A stretch of DNA of 64,000 nt from Chrysomallon squamiferum (GCA_012295275.1 CM022679.1:595775-659774), one strand, 5' to 3'; counted from the first letter of the stretch, positions 23,901 to 36,365 are shown. Made by a program: numbers and translations. Notes: a model not told the origin generated them from the sequence alone.

Positions 23901-26533
23901 GTTTATCAGAGTTCATGACCTCTGCATTCCTGTCTATGGGAAGCTTCTGATACAAGATCACTTACTGCTAACCTGGATGAGTAGTCTGTTAATAACAAAG
24001 TATGTTTATTTCTTATTGAACAGATATTCATTTATTAATTCATTAATTGCTTTTCTCTTTCAGTGGAATTATTGTCTTTTAAATATTTACTTTAAAATTA
24101 ATACACATAGTTATTAAGCTGATGTATATTTGTCACAGGGATAGTGTTTCCTTTATTTCATAATTCAGATTTATGTTTTTAATGTATATCTATAAATCAT
24201 TACTCAGAAACTGTATTTTAGTTTCATCCATGTCTATATATGTATATATATTTATTTTTTTTTTTTTTCCAAAAGAAGTAACCGGTGAGCAGCTACAGAT
24301 TTGTGAAAGTGAGATGAAAGGCCAGGAAACCATGGTAACAGAAAGGGGAGACCCCCAGGAGCAGGATGTTAGAAATGTGGCATCCAAGAAACAGAAATAC
24401 AAATGTGACTATTGTGGATGTGTCATCAAAGGCCTGGTTTCGTACAAATGTACGTATGGACAGATGTGAACAGAGTCACATAAATAGACTGTGAAACTGT
24501 GAACAGAAATCAGTTTAAAGTCAGGTCATCCACATTAAAATATTGAATCAAATATAAAACTGTTACAATCTACAAATTTGATAATTATTTAATTTTCTTA
24601 ATCAGACTTTGCTGAACTGAACGATCATTTAACATATTTTGACAAAAGTAAAATATTTTTAGATTTTATATTCCTATTTTAGAAAAAATTTAGATTTTGA
24701 GATTTCTGCAACAGTATTTTAGAATTTTTATATTTATGCAGCAGTAAAACATTTTATATTTTTACCAGTACTAATTTCATATTTTTATATTCCTTCTAGT
24801 TTTTTTGTTCCCTTTGATAAAGAAATAATTTTTCTGTATTATTTTTTATTCAGATCACGTTTTCAAGCACACAGGAGTGAAACCATTTCAGTGCGAGGTT
24901 TGTCCGAAGACGTTTACAAACAACAAGAGTTGCAAAATGCACATGAGAAAACACACAGGAGAAAAACCCTTTCTGTGAGTGTTCTTCAAAACATTCACAA
25001 ACAGTACAGTGTAGTTTAGTCACAGGAAACTGAGACACTCCAGGCTACAGGATCAGTCCTTGCTTGTGTACACTTTGGACTCTTTACTAATACTACTCTA
25101 GTGGACAAATGGCTTAATTTCAAAAAATTTCTCTCATTTTTTTTGTTTCGTATTATGTTTTTTTTGTTGGTCTTTTTGTTTTTTAGATTTTTGTTTTTGG
25201 GGGGGGATTGTTTTTTGTTTTTGTTTGTTAGATTGTTTGTCTGTTGTTGTTTTCTTGTTTTTATATTAACATTTGTAATATTATAAATTAGCTCCTATAT
25301 TCCAAGAATGTTTTTTCCTTTTTACAGTTTGAAAAAAATATATATTATTTTATATATACATATATATAACTGATTATGTTTATTATTTTGTTTTCTTTTT
25401 GTTAAAAAGGTGCAACTTATGTGGAAAGAGTTTTAGCAGAGCACCCTCGCTGCAGTATCATTTGAAAGCTCACTCTGCAGGGGGGGGTGTCCCTGTGAAG
25501 TGTGACGTGTGTCAGCGCATGTTCACCACGATGCTGCGCATGCAGAAACACATGAAGTGTAAACACCCAGAGCACCCCCCAGTCTTCAAATGTGTGCAGT
25601 GCGACAAAGTGTTCACTGCAGCTAGTAAGTCACATAGTGTCTACTTGGTTTTACTTATTGGTGTGTTACATTTTGTTAAAATCACTTATTACATTTGCTA
25701 TAGAGATGGGAGGGTGGTGCTGCTAGTTATAAACACAAAAGAGGTTGTTAAATTAACAATAATTATTAAAAATAAAAAGTTATAACAGATTACATTTTAT
25801 AAAAATATTAACGTTCTATTCCATTCCATTTTACAATAAACGATTCTAAGAAATTTCCCATGGCAACAGTTATTTAATTGCTGTAAATTTATCAGACATA
25901 ACAGAGGATGCAAGTTTGTTCCAGTGTTGCTTGAAGTTGAGATGCTCTAGTAACATGTTTCAACACTAAACAAAACAAAATGTAATTTCAGGGAGTTTAA
26001 AACGTCACCAGGCCTCACATCAAGGAATTCGACACTACCAGTGTCAGGTCTGTGGTCGCAGCTTCTTTCGAAAGGAATACCTCAACAGTCACATGCAGCA
26101 GCACCCCGAGGCAGGGCCTGCAGTGACAACAACAAAGAGAAAGAAAATCAGTCAGTACCAGTGTCACTACTGCGGCCAGGTCTTCGCCAACGACAGCTAC
26201 CTCAACAACCACTTGATAGAAGACCACGAAGCTGGGTCTATCGTTATCATCACATCAGACAACCAGATGAAGAAGCACGAAGTGGACTTGTCATCCTACA
26301 GTGGTCAGAACTTTGGTCAGGGGAACACTGGACATCAGCAACAGCAGACAGAAGAGGGGGGTGCCCAGGAGGAGGCTATTCAGTCGATCGTCCAGGCCCA
26401 GGACGGGTCGTACGAGCTGACGCAGGACACTGTGGAGTATGAGGTGGAGTGTCTCACCAGTGAGTCGCTCACTGAGGCTGATTTCAAAGCAATCCACATC
26501 TTAGCACAGGCCAGCCTGCACACCAGTCTCTGA
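15472..26533 (+). CDS. Integrase-derived protein with three HHCC zinc modules, AT-hook and seven C2H2 zinc fingers
   Basis: Fifteen exons: 15472-15796, 16611-16867, 17401-17555, 17894-18027, 18324-18477, 19221-19905, 20236-20480, 21099-21292, 21700-21931, 22148-22356, 23361-23784, 24276-24449, 24854-24974, 25410-25624, 25992-26533. Every junction keeps phase; exon 7 has one internal 4-nt frameshift. Corrected length is 1353 residues. The order is HHCC module 1 (about 104-144), decayed integrase core (about 190-370), Ser/Thr and acidic linker with AT-hook (about 450-570), HHCC module 2 (to 715), HHCC module 3 (about 715-862), acidic linker (863-1003), seven C2H2 fingers. Blocks ahead of each HHCC (KRxIRKRAKxF, PRxVL) are the integrase N-terminal extension known from GIN/KRBA2-like domesticated genes. 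A nuclear DNA-binding role is inferred. It could instead be two or three adjacent genes, but continuous phase argues for one. Confidence 0.8.
16500..16572 (+). repeat. tRNA-like short repeat remnant
   Basis: An A-box-like TAGCTAAGTTGA is followed about 35 bp later by GGTTCAAATCC, a close match to the RNA polymerase III B-box (GGTTCGANTCC). It lies in an intron; no complete tRNA cloverleaf can be built with confidence, so a SINE remnant is the simplest reading. A second B-box-like GGTTCAAATCC lies at 17224-17234. Confidence 0.4.
18452..18930 (+). repeat. 52-bp tandem array of nine copies across the exon 5 donor
   Basis: TTCCTGGTGTACAACAGG starts at 18461, 18513, 18565, 18617, 18669, 18721, 18773, 18825 and 18877, an exact 52-bp period. 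Each unit holds 26 exon bases and 26 intron bases, including the donor (CAACAG then GTTAGT). The first copy is the real exon end. Copies differ by one or two bases (gtaaatctg / gtgaatctg). Confidence 0.98.
20041..20062. repeat. Poly(T) tract
   Basis: About 22 consecutive T in the intron between exons 6 and 7 of the integrase-zinc-finger gene. Confidence 0.9.
20236..21292 (+). CDS. Second HHCC zinc module (exons 7-8)
   Basis: Exon 7 starts at ATGGAGGATCTAGAC and gives [19 protein letters not shown], then a 4-nt shift, then [20 protein letters not shown] and LKAAHVLED. Exon 8 completes HVLEDGSH and ends the module at CQTC, so the HHCC residues are all present. An acidic tail ([14 protein letters not shown]) follows, ending at a weak GTGATT donor. 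The intron before exon 7 is an open frame on its own (20149-20235, with a GAT repeat), so an alternative first exon or retained intron is possible. The 4-nt insertion must be spurious or the reading frame would stop at 20368. Confidence 0.72.
21305..21445. repeat. 30-bp tandem repeat, four copies
   Basis: atctttatacatttactttatacagccaat repeats at exact 30-bp period beginning about 15 bp after the exon 8 donor. The unit ends in ttatacag, an acceptor-like string. Confidence 0.95.
21700..22356 (+). CDS. Third HHCC zinc module (exons 9-10)
   Basis: Exon 9 (21700-21931) encodes [30 protein letters not shown] and [20 protein letters not shown]. Exon 10 (22148-22356) gives [17 protein letters not shown] and CKQC. 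The spacing H-x4-H then C-x2-C is the canonical integrase zinc domain and is the best preserved of the three. A lysine-rich helix ([18 protein letters not shown]) follows. No integrase core follows this module. Confidence 0.82.
22417..22580. repeat. (AAAAT)n and A/T-rich tract
   Basis: About eighteen perfect aaaat pentamers followed by aaaaataa variants, in the intron after exon 10. Confidence 0.95.
22600..23060. repeat. Repeat array TTATTTAACATAACTGGTGTTAGACAAATACAGCTG
   Basis: About nine units of 37-43 bp. Variants alternate ttaga/ttaaa and ctgttattg/ctgatattg. It lies wholly within the intron between exons 10 and 11. Confidence 0.95.
23361..23784 (+). CDS. Acidic, Ser/Thr-rich linker exon of the integrase-zinc-finger gene
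   Basis: A 424-nt exon between the third HHCC module and the zinc fingers. It encodes [18 protein letters not shown] at the start, then a Glu/Asp/Thr/Gln-rich low-structure region. There is no recognised domain. Both junctions (phase 0 in, phase 1 out) fit their neighbours. It may act as a flexible spacer. Confidence 0.75.
24276..26533 (+). CDS. Seven C2H2 zinc fingers and C-terminus
   Basis: Exons 12-15. Finger cores start at CDYC, CEVC, CNLC, CDVC, CVQC, CQVC and CHYC. Two carry TGxKP-type linkers (HTGVKPF, HTGEKPF), the mark of DNA-binding fingers; the fourth and seventh have H-x4-H endings. Fingers one, three, and five span splice junctions. A Gln/Glu-rich tail follows and the stop is TGA at 26531-26533. 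Candidate poly(A) signals AATAAA lie at 26830-26835 and 27502-27507. Confidence 0.9.
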
Positions 26534-27520
26534 TCTACTGTCTGTGAAAAACAGTCTGAAAACAGCGTCACAGACAATAGTGGCTGCAAGAAAACAACAC
26601 AAAACAGCACGTCTCAAACACTTTGCCAAGCTCAGCTGTGACAGTGAGTTGCAGAGGCTCCAGAACTCAGTTTTTATTTATTTAATAGTTAACTTTGTTT
26701 AACTCTTTGCACCCTGGTGGCCCTGTTAGATTACTGATCTGACCACAAACATCTAATTCCATAAACCCAGGAGTGAAAAGTAATAGTTATTTAACATGCC
26801 TGTACAAAAATGTCTCTGAGTTTATAAGTAATAAAGAGAAACGTTGAATTAACTTATTTTAAAAATACCCAGAAAAAACTCTGTTTTTTATACACTTTCC
26901 AACAACCTATCTTTGTGATGCAGCTACTTCAACTACAGCTAACTGCAAACTACAAATTACTTCAGTCAGGCCCAACTTAGAAAAGCTTTGCAGCTCAAAA
27001 CAACACTCTAGTCATTAAGTCTCACTTTAATTTGTATGTTTAAGGAAAACACAATTATCATGTTTATTTTGAAAATTAATTTGTTAGGGCAGTGTAAAAG
27101 TGCTTGTATTGTTTTCTCATATAACGAAAACAGTGTGACCCCAACAGACTATATACGTGACCCTAAATGAGCTGACACAATCAAAACTGCAGCATCAACT
27201 CAGAATAAAACCTGTTAAAACATTTGACTAAAAACTGCAGTGACAACCTCTGATGACATTGTTATGTTTTTCATACTAAAAAGTCACTCATTTCTGCATC
27301 ATGCAGGTTAATCAGTTGTCAGCTTAAAACATCTATAACTTTAATTGGAGATCATAAAAAAATATATGTACCATTTTAAAATTTAAAAACTTGAAACACT
27401 TTAATCAGTGTGTATGATCAGGACTAATGTAAACAGATTCTAAATTGGATCAGGCAGATAAAGACCCAAGCAAATATAGTTGTATACATGTATTGTTTCT
27501 TAATAAAGTTTACAATGATA
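26534..27520 (+). other. Probable 3' UTR of the integrase-zinc-finger gene
   Basis: No open frame of interest. Two AATAAA signals (26830-26835, 27502-27507) are candidate ends. Confidence 0.5.
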
Positions 27521-27783
27521 ATGTGTACAATTTTAAATGGGCTTCTTTGAATATCAATGGAAAGAAAAATGAGATGAAAAATCTACACGTATAATACTAC
27601 ATCAGTTTCGTGTCGGCCTGTTTTACATCAAACACTTTACACGTAACTGAGATGCAGAAATTTTTATCTGTAAATTTGTTTTGTTTTCTATTTTCATGTT
27701 ATAAATGGGCCAGTCTGTAGAACATGTGTATCATGAAAGTATCTGAAAATGAAATGCATAAATTTGCACATACTTTAAATTTT

Positions 27784-27807
27784 AATTCAAATGACTATTG
27801 TTCAGTG

Positions 27808-27841
<34 letters not shown>

Positions 27842-27867
27842 ATGCTGAACAATTTGTCATCTGAATT
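27784..27867. repeat. Inverted repeat around an (AT)n core
   Basis: The left arm (aattcaaatgac, ttgttcag) and right arm (ctgaacaa, gtcatctgaatt) are near-complementary and flank about 36 bp of at repeats. On one strand it would fold into a hairpin of about 80 nt. Confidence 0.75.
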
Positions 27868-27929
27868 GCAAGTAAAAATAGGTGTAACTATATATATTCT
27901 CAGAACACACACACATACTTTTGATGATA

Positions 27930-28158
27930 GCAACACATGACTGTTCTGTGTTGAGAATCAGTGTTTAAATCTCCATAGCAACACATGACTGTTCTGTGGT
28001 GTTTAAATCTCCATAGCAACACATGACTGTTCTGTGTTGAGAATCAGTGTTTAAATCTCCATAGCAACACATGACTGTTCTGTGGTGAGAATCAGTGTTT
28101 AAATCTCCATAGCAACACATGACTGTTCTGTGGTGAGAATCAGTGTTTAAATCCCCAC
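27930..28158. repeat. Tandem repeat CCATAGCAACACATGACTGTTCTGTGGTGAGAATCAGTGTTTAAATCT
   Basis: Five copies of a 49-bp unit, one of them with a 16-bp deletion, in intergenic DNA downstream of the zinc-finger gene. Confidence 0.93.
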
Positions 28159-28159
28159 T

Positions 28160-30710
28160 GACACAACTCAAGGGCTTGTCTTTATAATTAAGTGTACAGT
28201 AGTACGTGTATTTTGTGACAAGAACTGCCCCTGGCATTATTTACCGAGGTGTTTGGTTCTTTGAGCAAACATGGTTGAGACAAAATTTACAGTAAAATAA
28301 TATTTTATCATAAGATTTACTCCTTGCATTATTTAGGAGTTTGAATCCATGAGGTGATAATATTAAGAATTCAAATTTACCAACTTTGCCCTGGACAAGT
28401 ACTGTAAATAAATCAGAGTTGAAGTTTAATTTGTTAAACAGGTGAACAGTAAGTATTAAGTAATGTTAAATGTGTTTTTAGCTTGTTTTAATTTTTGTTT
28501 TGATGGTTACTGACAGGGGAGAACAACTGGTTACATTCATCTAAATGTCCCTCAAGATTTGTTAGTTCATGTTGTTACGAAATTACATACAGTACAAAAC
28601 TGAATAATTTTATTTCTGGTTTTTGTCATTATGAAATAAAAGTTTAAAATGTTTTATTAAATTTGAAGTTTGCAAATAAAATAATGATTATAATTGCTTT
28701 TGACTTTGTTTTGATTGATAATCATTTATCAATATGTCAGCAGATCACTACTGTTGACCTTTTCTTCGTTAGATTATGGGTTCTAGTTTTAAATAATTTT
28801 AATATAAATCACAATTTGCCAAAATTAATCTATTGTTTTTTAGCTACTTTTCTCTAGAACAGAGTTTTATCAAAATGTATTCAAAACCAATATTCTGCTG
28901 GTACCAGCTTTAAACTTTACCATCAGCAAATAAATAATTACATACAAAGTTGCTGATTTTTCACTGATTTGGTTAAAATGAGGGTCTGATGTTATTTTTA
29001 TTCCAACAAACAACAAGAAGTAAAAGGCATGTAATATTTATTTATTATAAACTGTATATGAGTTACAAAGATGAGAAGAAAATAATGTAGGGAATCATAT
29101 TTGCATAGGTTTAAATATACTTTATATGTCAAAAGAAAAACTAAAATTGACGAGTGGGGAGAAACTAAAAGAAAAAAAGCACTAGAGATTCCAAGCAAAG
29201 GATCCAAGAGAGACCAACTTAGGAAAAACCACAGATAAGAAATAATAAATAAATTTACTAGCTTGTAATAAAATAATTACAAAATGTAGTATTTTTACTA
29301 CCATGTAGCCAGATTTTCTTTGTTCTGTTTCAGCTGAATTTTAAGTTGTTTAAAAATGAGTGATTAAAACAGAATGCTCTGGATGTCACAAAATTTAAAT
29401 TTACACCTAAAATGAAATATTTTCATTTAAATCATCATCAAATAATGCATTTCTTAAATTAAAAACCCCCAAAACAATAATAATTTAACAGGACTTCAAA
29501 AATATATATCTTATAAATATGTGTTTTGAAAAATTAAATTAATTTTGTAAAGTGATGATAATTAAAAGATGTTTATTTTTTCTTTTTCTGCAGAGTAACC
29601 AAAAGATTGAGAAATACATCAGAAAATTTAAATAAAATAAAATAAAATAAAAATGGAAAAGCATTTATACTGATGTTCAGTGGACGTAACCAAACAAGTC
29701 AAAATGTGTCAAATGTGATAAACACGACAAGCACAACATTTTGTTTTTATAATAATTTTAATGCATACGCAATTAAAACTTAACACATCCACTTACAATC
29801 AGTTCAAAACAGTTTTAAATTTAAAAGGAAGTAATTAACAAAAGCATTTTAAAAATTATGTATTTTTAGTTCTTTTATAAAAATTAAGCAATGAAAAAAG
29901 TTATATGTTTATAAAAAAAACACATTAATTTGATGTTTTAAGCACATGATTGACATGACTGTTGAAAATTAGAAATAAACTGTAAAAATTAGTAACAAAT
30001 GTTAAGGGGAAAAAAATAAGAAGATATTTATGATCTTATTATACAAATTCTCTGTTGGTCTCATGATGGTTATGATGTTAAATTGACCAAATACAATTAG
30101 AAATCTCAGCAGTTTGCATGTAACTGTTGAGTAATGGACTACATACAATGACACTGAAGGAATGTCGTTGACAAAACACATTGACATTGCCGATGTTTCA
30201 AACTCTTCATTCCTTTATCACTGAAAATTAACGCTGACAAAGAAAAACATGTTCTTTCTTGTTGTAAAATTTTGTCGTCAGTTATGTCATAACAACAATT
30301 TGGATGATTTCAAATGTCCATTTATATGTGATGTATAAAACATGTTGTCCATGATTTTAAATTTCAATACTGTTTGTTTCCAATTTGTTTATTTTTAGCC
30401 AGACTTACAAGATGAAATATAAGCTAATCTAATTTAGAAAAACATGTTATTTAACCAAAAACTATAAAAAAAATCTATTAAATATTCATTTATCAACTAA
30501 ATATCTACATCGCAATATATAAAATAAAAACCTACCTATAAAAATATTTTCTTTTTAAAAATTAAAATTGGTTTTGAATATATGTTGAAGTCTGTTCCCT
30601 TTACTGAAATGGGAATTTATAATTTCTTAATTAATAATTAAGTCATGATAAAAGACAATAAAATTTTAATTATAAAATAAATAAAAAATAAATAAATAAA
30701 TAAAAATAAA

Positions 30711-30747
<37 letters not shown>

Positions 30748-31396
30748 AAAAATTAATAATAATAATAAAGACATTTTTTGGCTATGATATTAAATGAAAG
30801 CTTTTATGAACTCTCAAGAATTAAACACATATATATGTGTTATAATACATAAAGCACAGTGTTTTGAGACATTAACAAAAACAAATACAGTTTTTCAAAT
30901 AAAATCAAAACACATTTAATGACAAATATATCGACCGGCAACTTGTTAAAAACAACAATAATTTCAAACTGGCTATAATTTTAGAGATGCGTAGAAACAC
31001 AAACTGACAACTAGAAAGTACTTTAAACACAGTGAATGCTGAGGTCTGAGATGTTTTTAACCATCCCAAAATACAACTACATATGTTACGAACTTCACAG
31101 ATTAGTCATGAATTAATCACTGAAACAGACTTGCTGAACATTATATCTTTTTTTAATGTTTATCCGGTGCAGCTTAGATTTAGTGAAATAAGATTCACCC
31201 AAAGACACAGAATTATGTCTATGTGAAAGTGAGAGCACGTGGTTTAACAGGTAACACTAACAACTGAAACATTTGTTCAAAAATTTATATATTTTTACGT
31301 TTTACTTGCTGTTTGCCCATTTTCGTCCACTTTTTTTGTTTTAAATAATTATTTATTTATATATAAACCAAGAAACATACAGCAGATAAATTAATC

Positions 31397-31435
<39 letters not shown>

Positions 31436-32760
31436 TGTAAAGTACTGCATTTTTGTTAAAGGTAAAACATTTATATATAAATTACTTCAAACAAAATTTT
31501 AAGTACCATTTCGACAAAACATTTTTTTATTTTACCTTTGTTTTAATGTAAAATAGGAACAACAATTACAAGCATGTAATATTGATAAATCTAATTAATG
31601 GCTTAAGTAGATTTAATTATTCATAAATGATTTAACGCACCCAGTAACCTCTATCTTATTTCCTGTTTTAATATCTTATCTGTTAGTTCTCACTTGTCTT
31701 TAGTAAACATAAAAAAAAAAGTATTAAATAATTTTTAAAAAGCCATTTCAAAGTGAGATTAAAATTTAATCTCTAACCATTTATTCAAAAATAAGCTTTT
31801 CTCTACAAAAAAAAAAAAAAAATAAATAAATAAAATAAAAATCACATAGAAGACTAATTCTCATAATTTCTTATCCAATAATTTCTTAATTCCCTGAAAG
31901 ACATTCGTTTCACATAAGATTATATTTTAATTAAAAAAAAAATATATATATTTTAGAGCCAAGTTACCTGAGCACCAAACAAATCAATACTAGTATTTAA
32001 TCTATATTTTTTTTAAACAAGCAACTACCTTATGGCTTCAGTGTGAAAAAAAAGATTAAAAAAAAAAAGACACTGCATGATTTAAAAGTTGAAAGTTCAG
32101 ATTTAACTGTTAAAGTTATGCTGACAGATGGTCAACATGGAAACAAGCCCATCAAGATCATTCTTATTTACTGTCAGTGGAAAATGAATTTTTTAATCAA
32201 AGAAATTTTTATCTGTAGCAGGCCAATATAATTCTTTTTACTTACAGCCAACAGTCAGAAATTATCATTCTAATTTTTGTTCTGAAATTATTTGTAGTAT
32301 CCAGTATTATTCTGAAATTTGTATTTGTAGTTTTATTATTCTGAAATTTGTATTTGTAGTATCCAGTGTAATTGTGGAAGAATTTATTTAATCTGTAGCT
32401 GATCTACTTCATACAGTCAACCAAAACTGGTTTTTGTTTATCCAACTAAAACAGAAATAGCCTTTTACTTCCTGAACCTCTACAGTCTAAGTAAAACAGA
32501 TTTGTTCCAACTAATGAAAATATTCAGCAGTATTTATCATTTTCATCTACAGTTTCAATAAAACTGAGTTCTGAGTTGTATTCAAGTTTTTCAACTAAAA
32601 ACAGAAGTTATTTATTTTCACCTACAATTTCACTAAAACAGAGTTCAGAGTTTGTTTTTTAAAAAGCCTGATAACATTAAACTGTAGCACAAACTAGTTT
32701 GAAAGAGGCATGCAGCTAGACGTGATAACAGTGACATACAAACAGTTACACAAACAAGCT
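28160..32760. other. Intergenic AT-rich region, nothing recognised
   Basis: About 4.6 kb with poly(A) runs (31400-31427, 31808-31821) and aaataaat repeats (30670-30750). Short open frames show no family signature. The right end may include the 3' UTR of the RhoGDI gene (TTTATT, i.e. AATAAA on the minus strand, at 32611-32616). Confidence 0.6.
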
Positions 32761-32763
32761 GTC

Positions 32764-34434
32764 CTATTCCCAGTCCTTCTTAATTGCCAGGTGCCACACC
32801 CACTTCAAGTACTCGTTGCCATCATCGTCTGTGAATAGGCTCTCGATCTTGTAGTCTCCCCTTGCCATCATGCCAGAGGGCGCTTCTTCGAACTGTGGTT
32901 GTATATAAGACTGCAACTCCCGTTTTGGTCCATAGCTTCCAACCATCAATTTCTTTGTGTCAACTGAAAACAAGTATTTATTTCTTCTGTGACAACAACT
33001 ATCATTCTAAAAATAAATCTGTAAACAACATATTACCAGCCTTTTATTATTTATTAAACTTTATAAATTATTTTTCTTATTTTTCCAAATTTGTGTTTTT
33101 TTATATGTAGTTTTTAAGTATCATTCTTGTTATTTTTTTATATTTAGAAAACACACACACACATACTACCTTTTCAGTTCTTTAATTTGTTATCTACGGT
33201 ACATCATTTGCTAGACTCTCATTATTTTTTTCAAGTTATGTTAATAAGTTTTTAATTCTGTTTCATGTTACTTTTACCAACCTTTAATCCCTGCTCTGTA
33301 GGTTTTCTGTACGTATTTGAGCCCTTGAACAATATCACGTTGAACATAGAAGTAAATTTTAACTTTATACTGGCAGCCCTCTTTTATCACAAATTTCTTC
33401 TTTTCAATTTCTTTTAAATTTACTGTAAGGAAAACAACACTGACACATTAAAGATCAAACACATCTTTAAAACACAACTGAATAAAAAGCATCTCTTTGT
33501 ATACAAATCATGACAGTGAAATTTTTCCAAACAACAAGAATCAACTGCTTGAACAGAAAGAATGTTCTTAAAACATGCACTCCATAAAGCATTTTCAGGA
33601 TTGTTATAGAACAAATGATTCATTTTTATTTAGAAAATTTTTAAGTTTTGCTTAAAATATTTTATTTTTTTTTTTTAACTAGATATCTATCTTTTCTAAC
33701 AACCTGCCAGAAACTTTTGAAACCTTCATTGAACTGATATTAATAATTGTGAAATATAAACATTTTTGTTTTTTAAACAAAAGTACATTGAATGTGGGTT
33801 TGTATTATTATAAAAAGAAGATGAATTTGTTGTTTACCTGTAAGGTCAAGTAACATTTCGTCTCTGTCATCAGGGCATAATGCTAATTTTTCAACAATGA
33901 CATTTTTCTTGTTTGCATCTGAAATTCAACAAGGTAACAAATGAAATAAATAAATAAAATAAAACTAATGCTGAAAAATTACTGTTTAAACATTATCTCC
34001 AGTTTTAAAAAAAACGAAACATTAAATAATATTTATTTAAATCACTTATATTATGATATAAGACAAATGAATAAATAAAAAATATTTTTTTAAATACTAA
34101 ACATTACACTCAAACAGTTCAGTTATCCAAATTACAAAACATTAAAGCTGCTAGACTAGGATAGAATAATGATTAATTTTTAGCTCAAGAAAATGAATTA
34201 ACTGTATTAGATATATTTTATCTGTAATTAAGTTGTAATTATAGAAATCTGACCTATAATAATTTTATCTCCAGTTGCGCCTGCACCAAGCAGTGCTTCT
34301 TTGTATTTGCGTAAACTTTCATCTTCGTCATCAGCCTTCAGAATTTCTTCCAGTTCTTTTTTTGCTGGTGGTTTGTAATTTGGGTTATCCTCCTCCTCCT
34401 CATCAATTTCCTTAACTGGATCTTGTTCTGCCAT
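32764..34434 (-). CDS. ARHGDI: Rho GDP-dissociation inhibitor
   Basis: Complete CDS of 200 aa in four exons, right to left: 34254-34434 (ATG at 34432-34434), 33838-33918, 33282-33422, 32764-32963 (stop TAG). All phases agree. RhoGDI binds prenylated Rho/Rac/Cdc42 and keeps the GDP form soluble in the cytosol. The first exon gives the acidic N-terminal regulatory arm (EIDEEEEDNPNYKPP); the others give the immunoglobulin-like fold (FVIKEGCQYKVKIYF, GLKYVQKTYRAGIK, LMVGSYGP, EEAPSGMMARGDY, KWVWHLAIKKDWE). The length and ending match the family. Vertebrate paralogue (A, B or G) cannot be assigned. Confidence 0.97.
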
Positions 34435-35235
34435 TTTTATAGGGTTCTAGAAGAATGAAAACAAGTATTAAAATGCTATTCTCTACTTATGATCATTTTT
34501 ATGGTTCGATTACATAACTGCTTTCAGTTTTGATAAATTTAAATAACAACAACAACAAAAACAACAACAACAATAATAATAATAATAATAATAAAAATCA
34601 AATTTAAAAGAAAAAATTTGATCACAATTTATGTTTTAAACAGTTTTTGAACAATTGCTTACTATCAATGTATGATTGTATCAATATTAATTTTGGTCAG
34701 TTTTAGAATTTAGAAGAAAATAAACACAAACAGAATTATTTAATTGCATAATAATTTACCAGAGTATTATTGAAGTCCGTTGGTGAAATATGCACTAAAA
34801 GTTACTCTGAAGGAAGTACATACACAAAGAATCTGTGCTATGCATTGAAAAGGGTATGCGAAAAGAACCCGGAAGTGAAATGGGACAACTTGTCATGCAA
34901 CAGTGTTACGTTCCACTATGGAATTACTAATAATGAATCAGCGGTATGCGCCCGATTTAGCTTACATATGGTCTTATAGGGAAACCTAAGTTTTTCAGTG
35001 TTATACTGCATTTCATCAGATATCCAATAATTTTTGCCAGGTTAGATATAAAGGCAAAAGTAGACCGTATTTAAATTTGCATATCATGGGCGTTTATCAT
35101 TTTAAGTTACACCTGAGCTAGTGAAGTCTTGACAGGTGGCAATTCTTCGAAAACGATAAACTGAAATAAAAATGAGGAACAGATATACAAATGAATAATA
35201 ATTAAAAACAAATTTATATTACAAATATATCTTAC

Positions 35236-35320
35236 TTTTTACCGTTGAAAGAAACTCTTCGAAACTTCTTAACTTGCACACTCCTCTGGAAATGGCGACC
35301 AAATTAGTTTAACTTCCTGT
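35236..35320 (-). promoter_or_regulatory. Likely noncoding first exon and promoter of the RhoGDI gene
   Basis: The coding exon starts after an acceptor (TTCTAG, exon edge 34446), so an upstream noncoding exon is required. On the minus strand, donors GTAAAAAG (exon edge 35243) and GTAAGA (edge 35236) end a non-repetitive segment. DNA just to the right (35330-35450) is richer in G+C and CpG than its surroundings, as expected for a promoter. Confidence 0.35.
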
Positions 35321-35725
35321 TTCCTCGAACCCGATGAAGGTCAAAACATTTATTGGCTAGCGCTTTACCCTTCCCGGTGAACCTTCGGTAATTTCCGCGA
35401 AAACGGAAATAGTCGACTCTTTTCTAAGTAACAGAAGTATAGCGGAAGGTTAACATCGGCATAGATCTAGATATATTATGTGACAAATATCAGAATATTA
35501 TTTACTATAGTATCTCTGTACTCAGAATGGATTTATTCTGCGTGATTCACTTTATTTCATAAATACATTACATCCCATTAAATCTTTAAAATAATATTGT
35601 AAAGTTAAAATCTTGTGAAAATTAAAATTAATAATTTTAATTATAGCATAATTATCATATCAACAAGAAACATTATATAAAATAGACAGGATGCTAAATA
35701 TTAACCAGTGTCCATCGACCCTAGA

Positions 35726-35726
<1 letters not shown>

Positions 35727-35789
<63 letters not shown>

Positions 35790-35790
35790 G
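35727..35790. repeat. (TTA)n microsatellite
   Basis: About 21 uninterrupted att triplets between the RhoGDI and FDXR genes. Confidence 0.97.
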
Positions 35791-36365
35791 ATTTCTTACA
35801 ATAAACAAATTATGGTTCTTATTTAAAATAAATGATTCTAACTGCGATTTTAGCAAGAAAATTTAAGACTATTACTGAGAAAATGCTGACCAACTTAATC
35901 TTATAAAATTGATTTTAATTACCTTTCTGACATTTCTCATTGCCCAATCAGTCTTTTAAGCAAAGCAATAACGACAACAACAATAAATAAATAAATATAT
36001 AAATTCATATAAAATAAATAAATAAATAAATATTTAAAATTTAAAATTTTAATAAATTGTACAGAAAATTTAATTTTTCAGATGGACACAAATTCAAGAC
36101 GTTGAGAAATATTGTCACCATTTATCTCTGTACTCGGGCTTATGTAAATGATGAAATTCTGACGATAATAATGTAATCATCACTGTAGCTATATTTCCCA
36201 TTGTGGAGGATGCCCTGCTGGGACAATCTGAATCTGACATATTTAATGTTAAGAACACGATTGCCGTACAAAATAAATAAATGTTAAATAAATTTTGACA
36301 TGTTTTATTAAATACGGGACTAATGTACATTCTAAATATTTTCCGGAACACGGCTGGATTTTATA

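Noticed and set aside
34770-34979. 69-codon plus-strand frame in the RhoGDI first intron
   Set aside because: No recognisable family, no splice partners and opposite to the gene; treated as chance.
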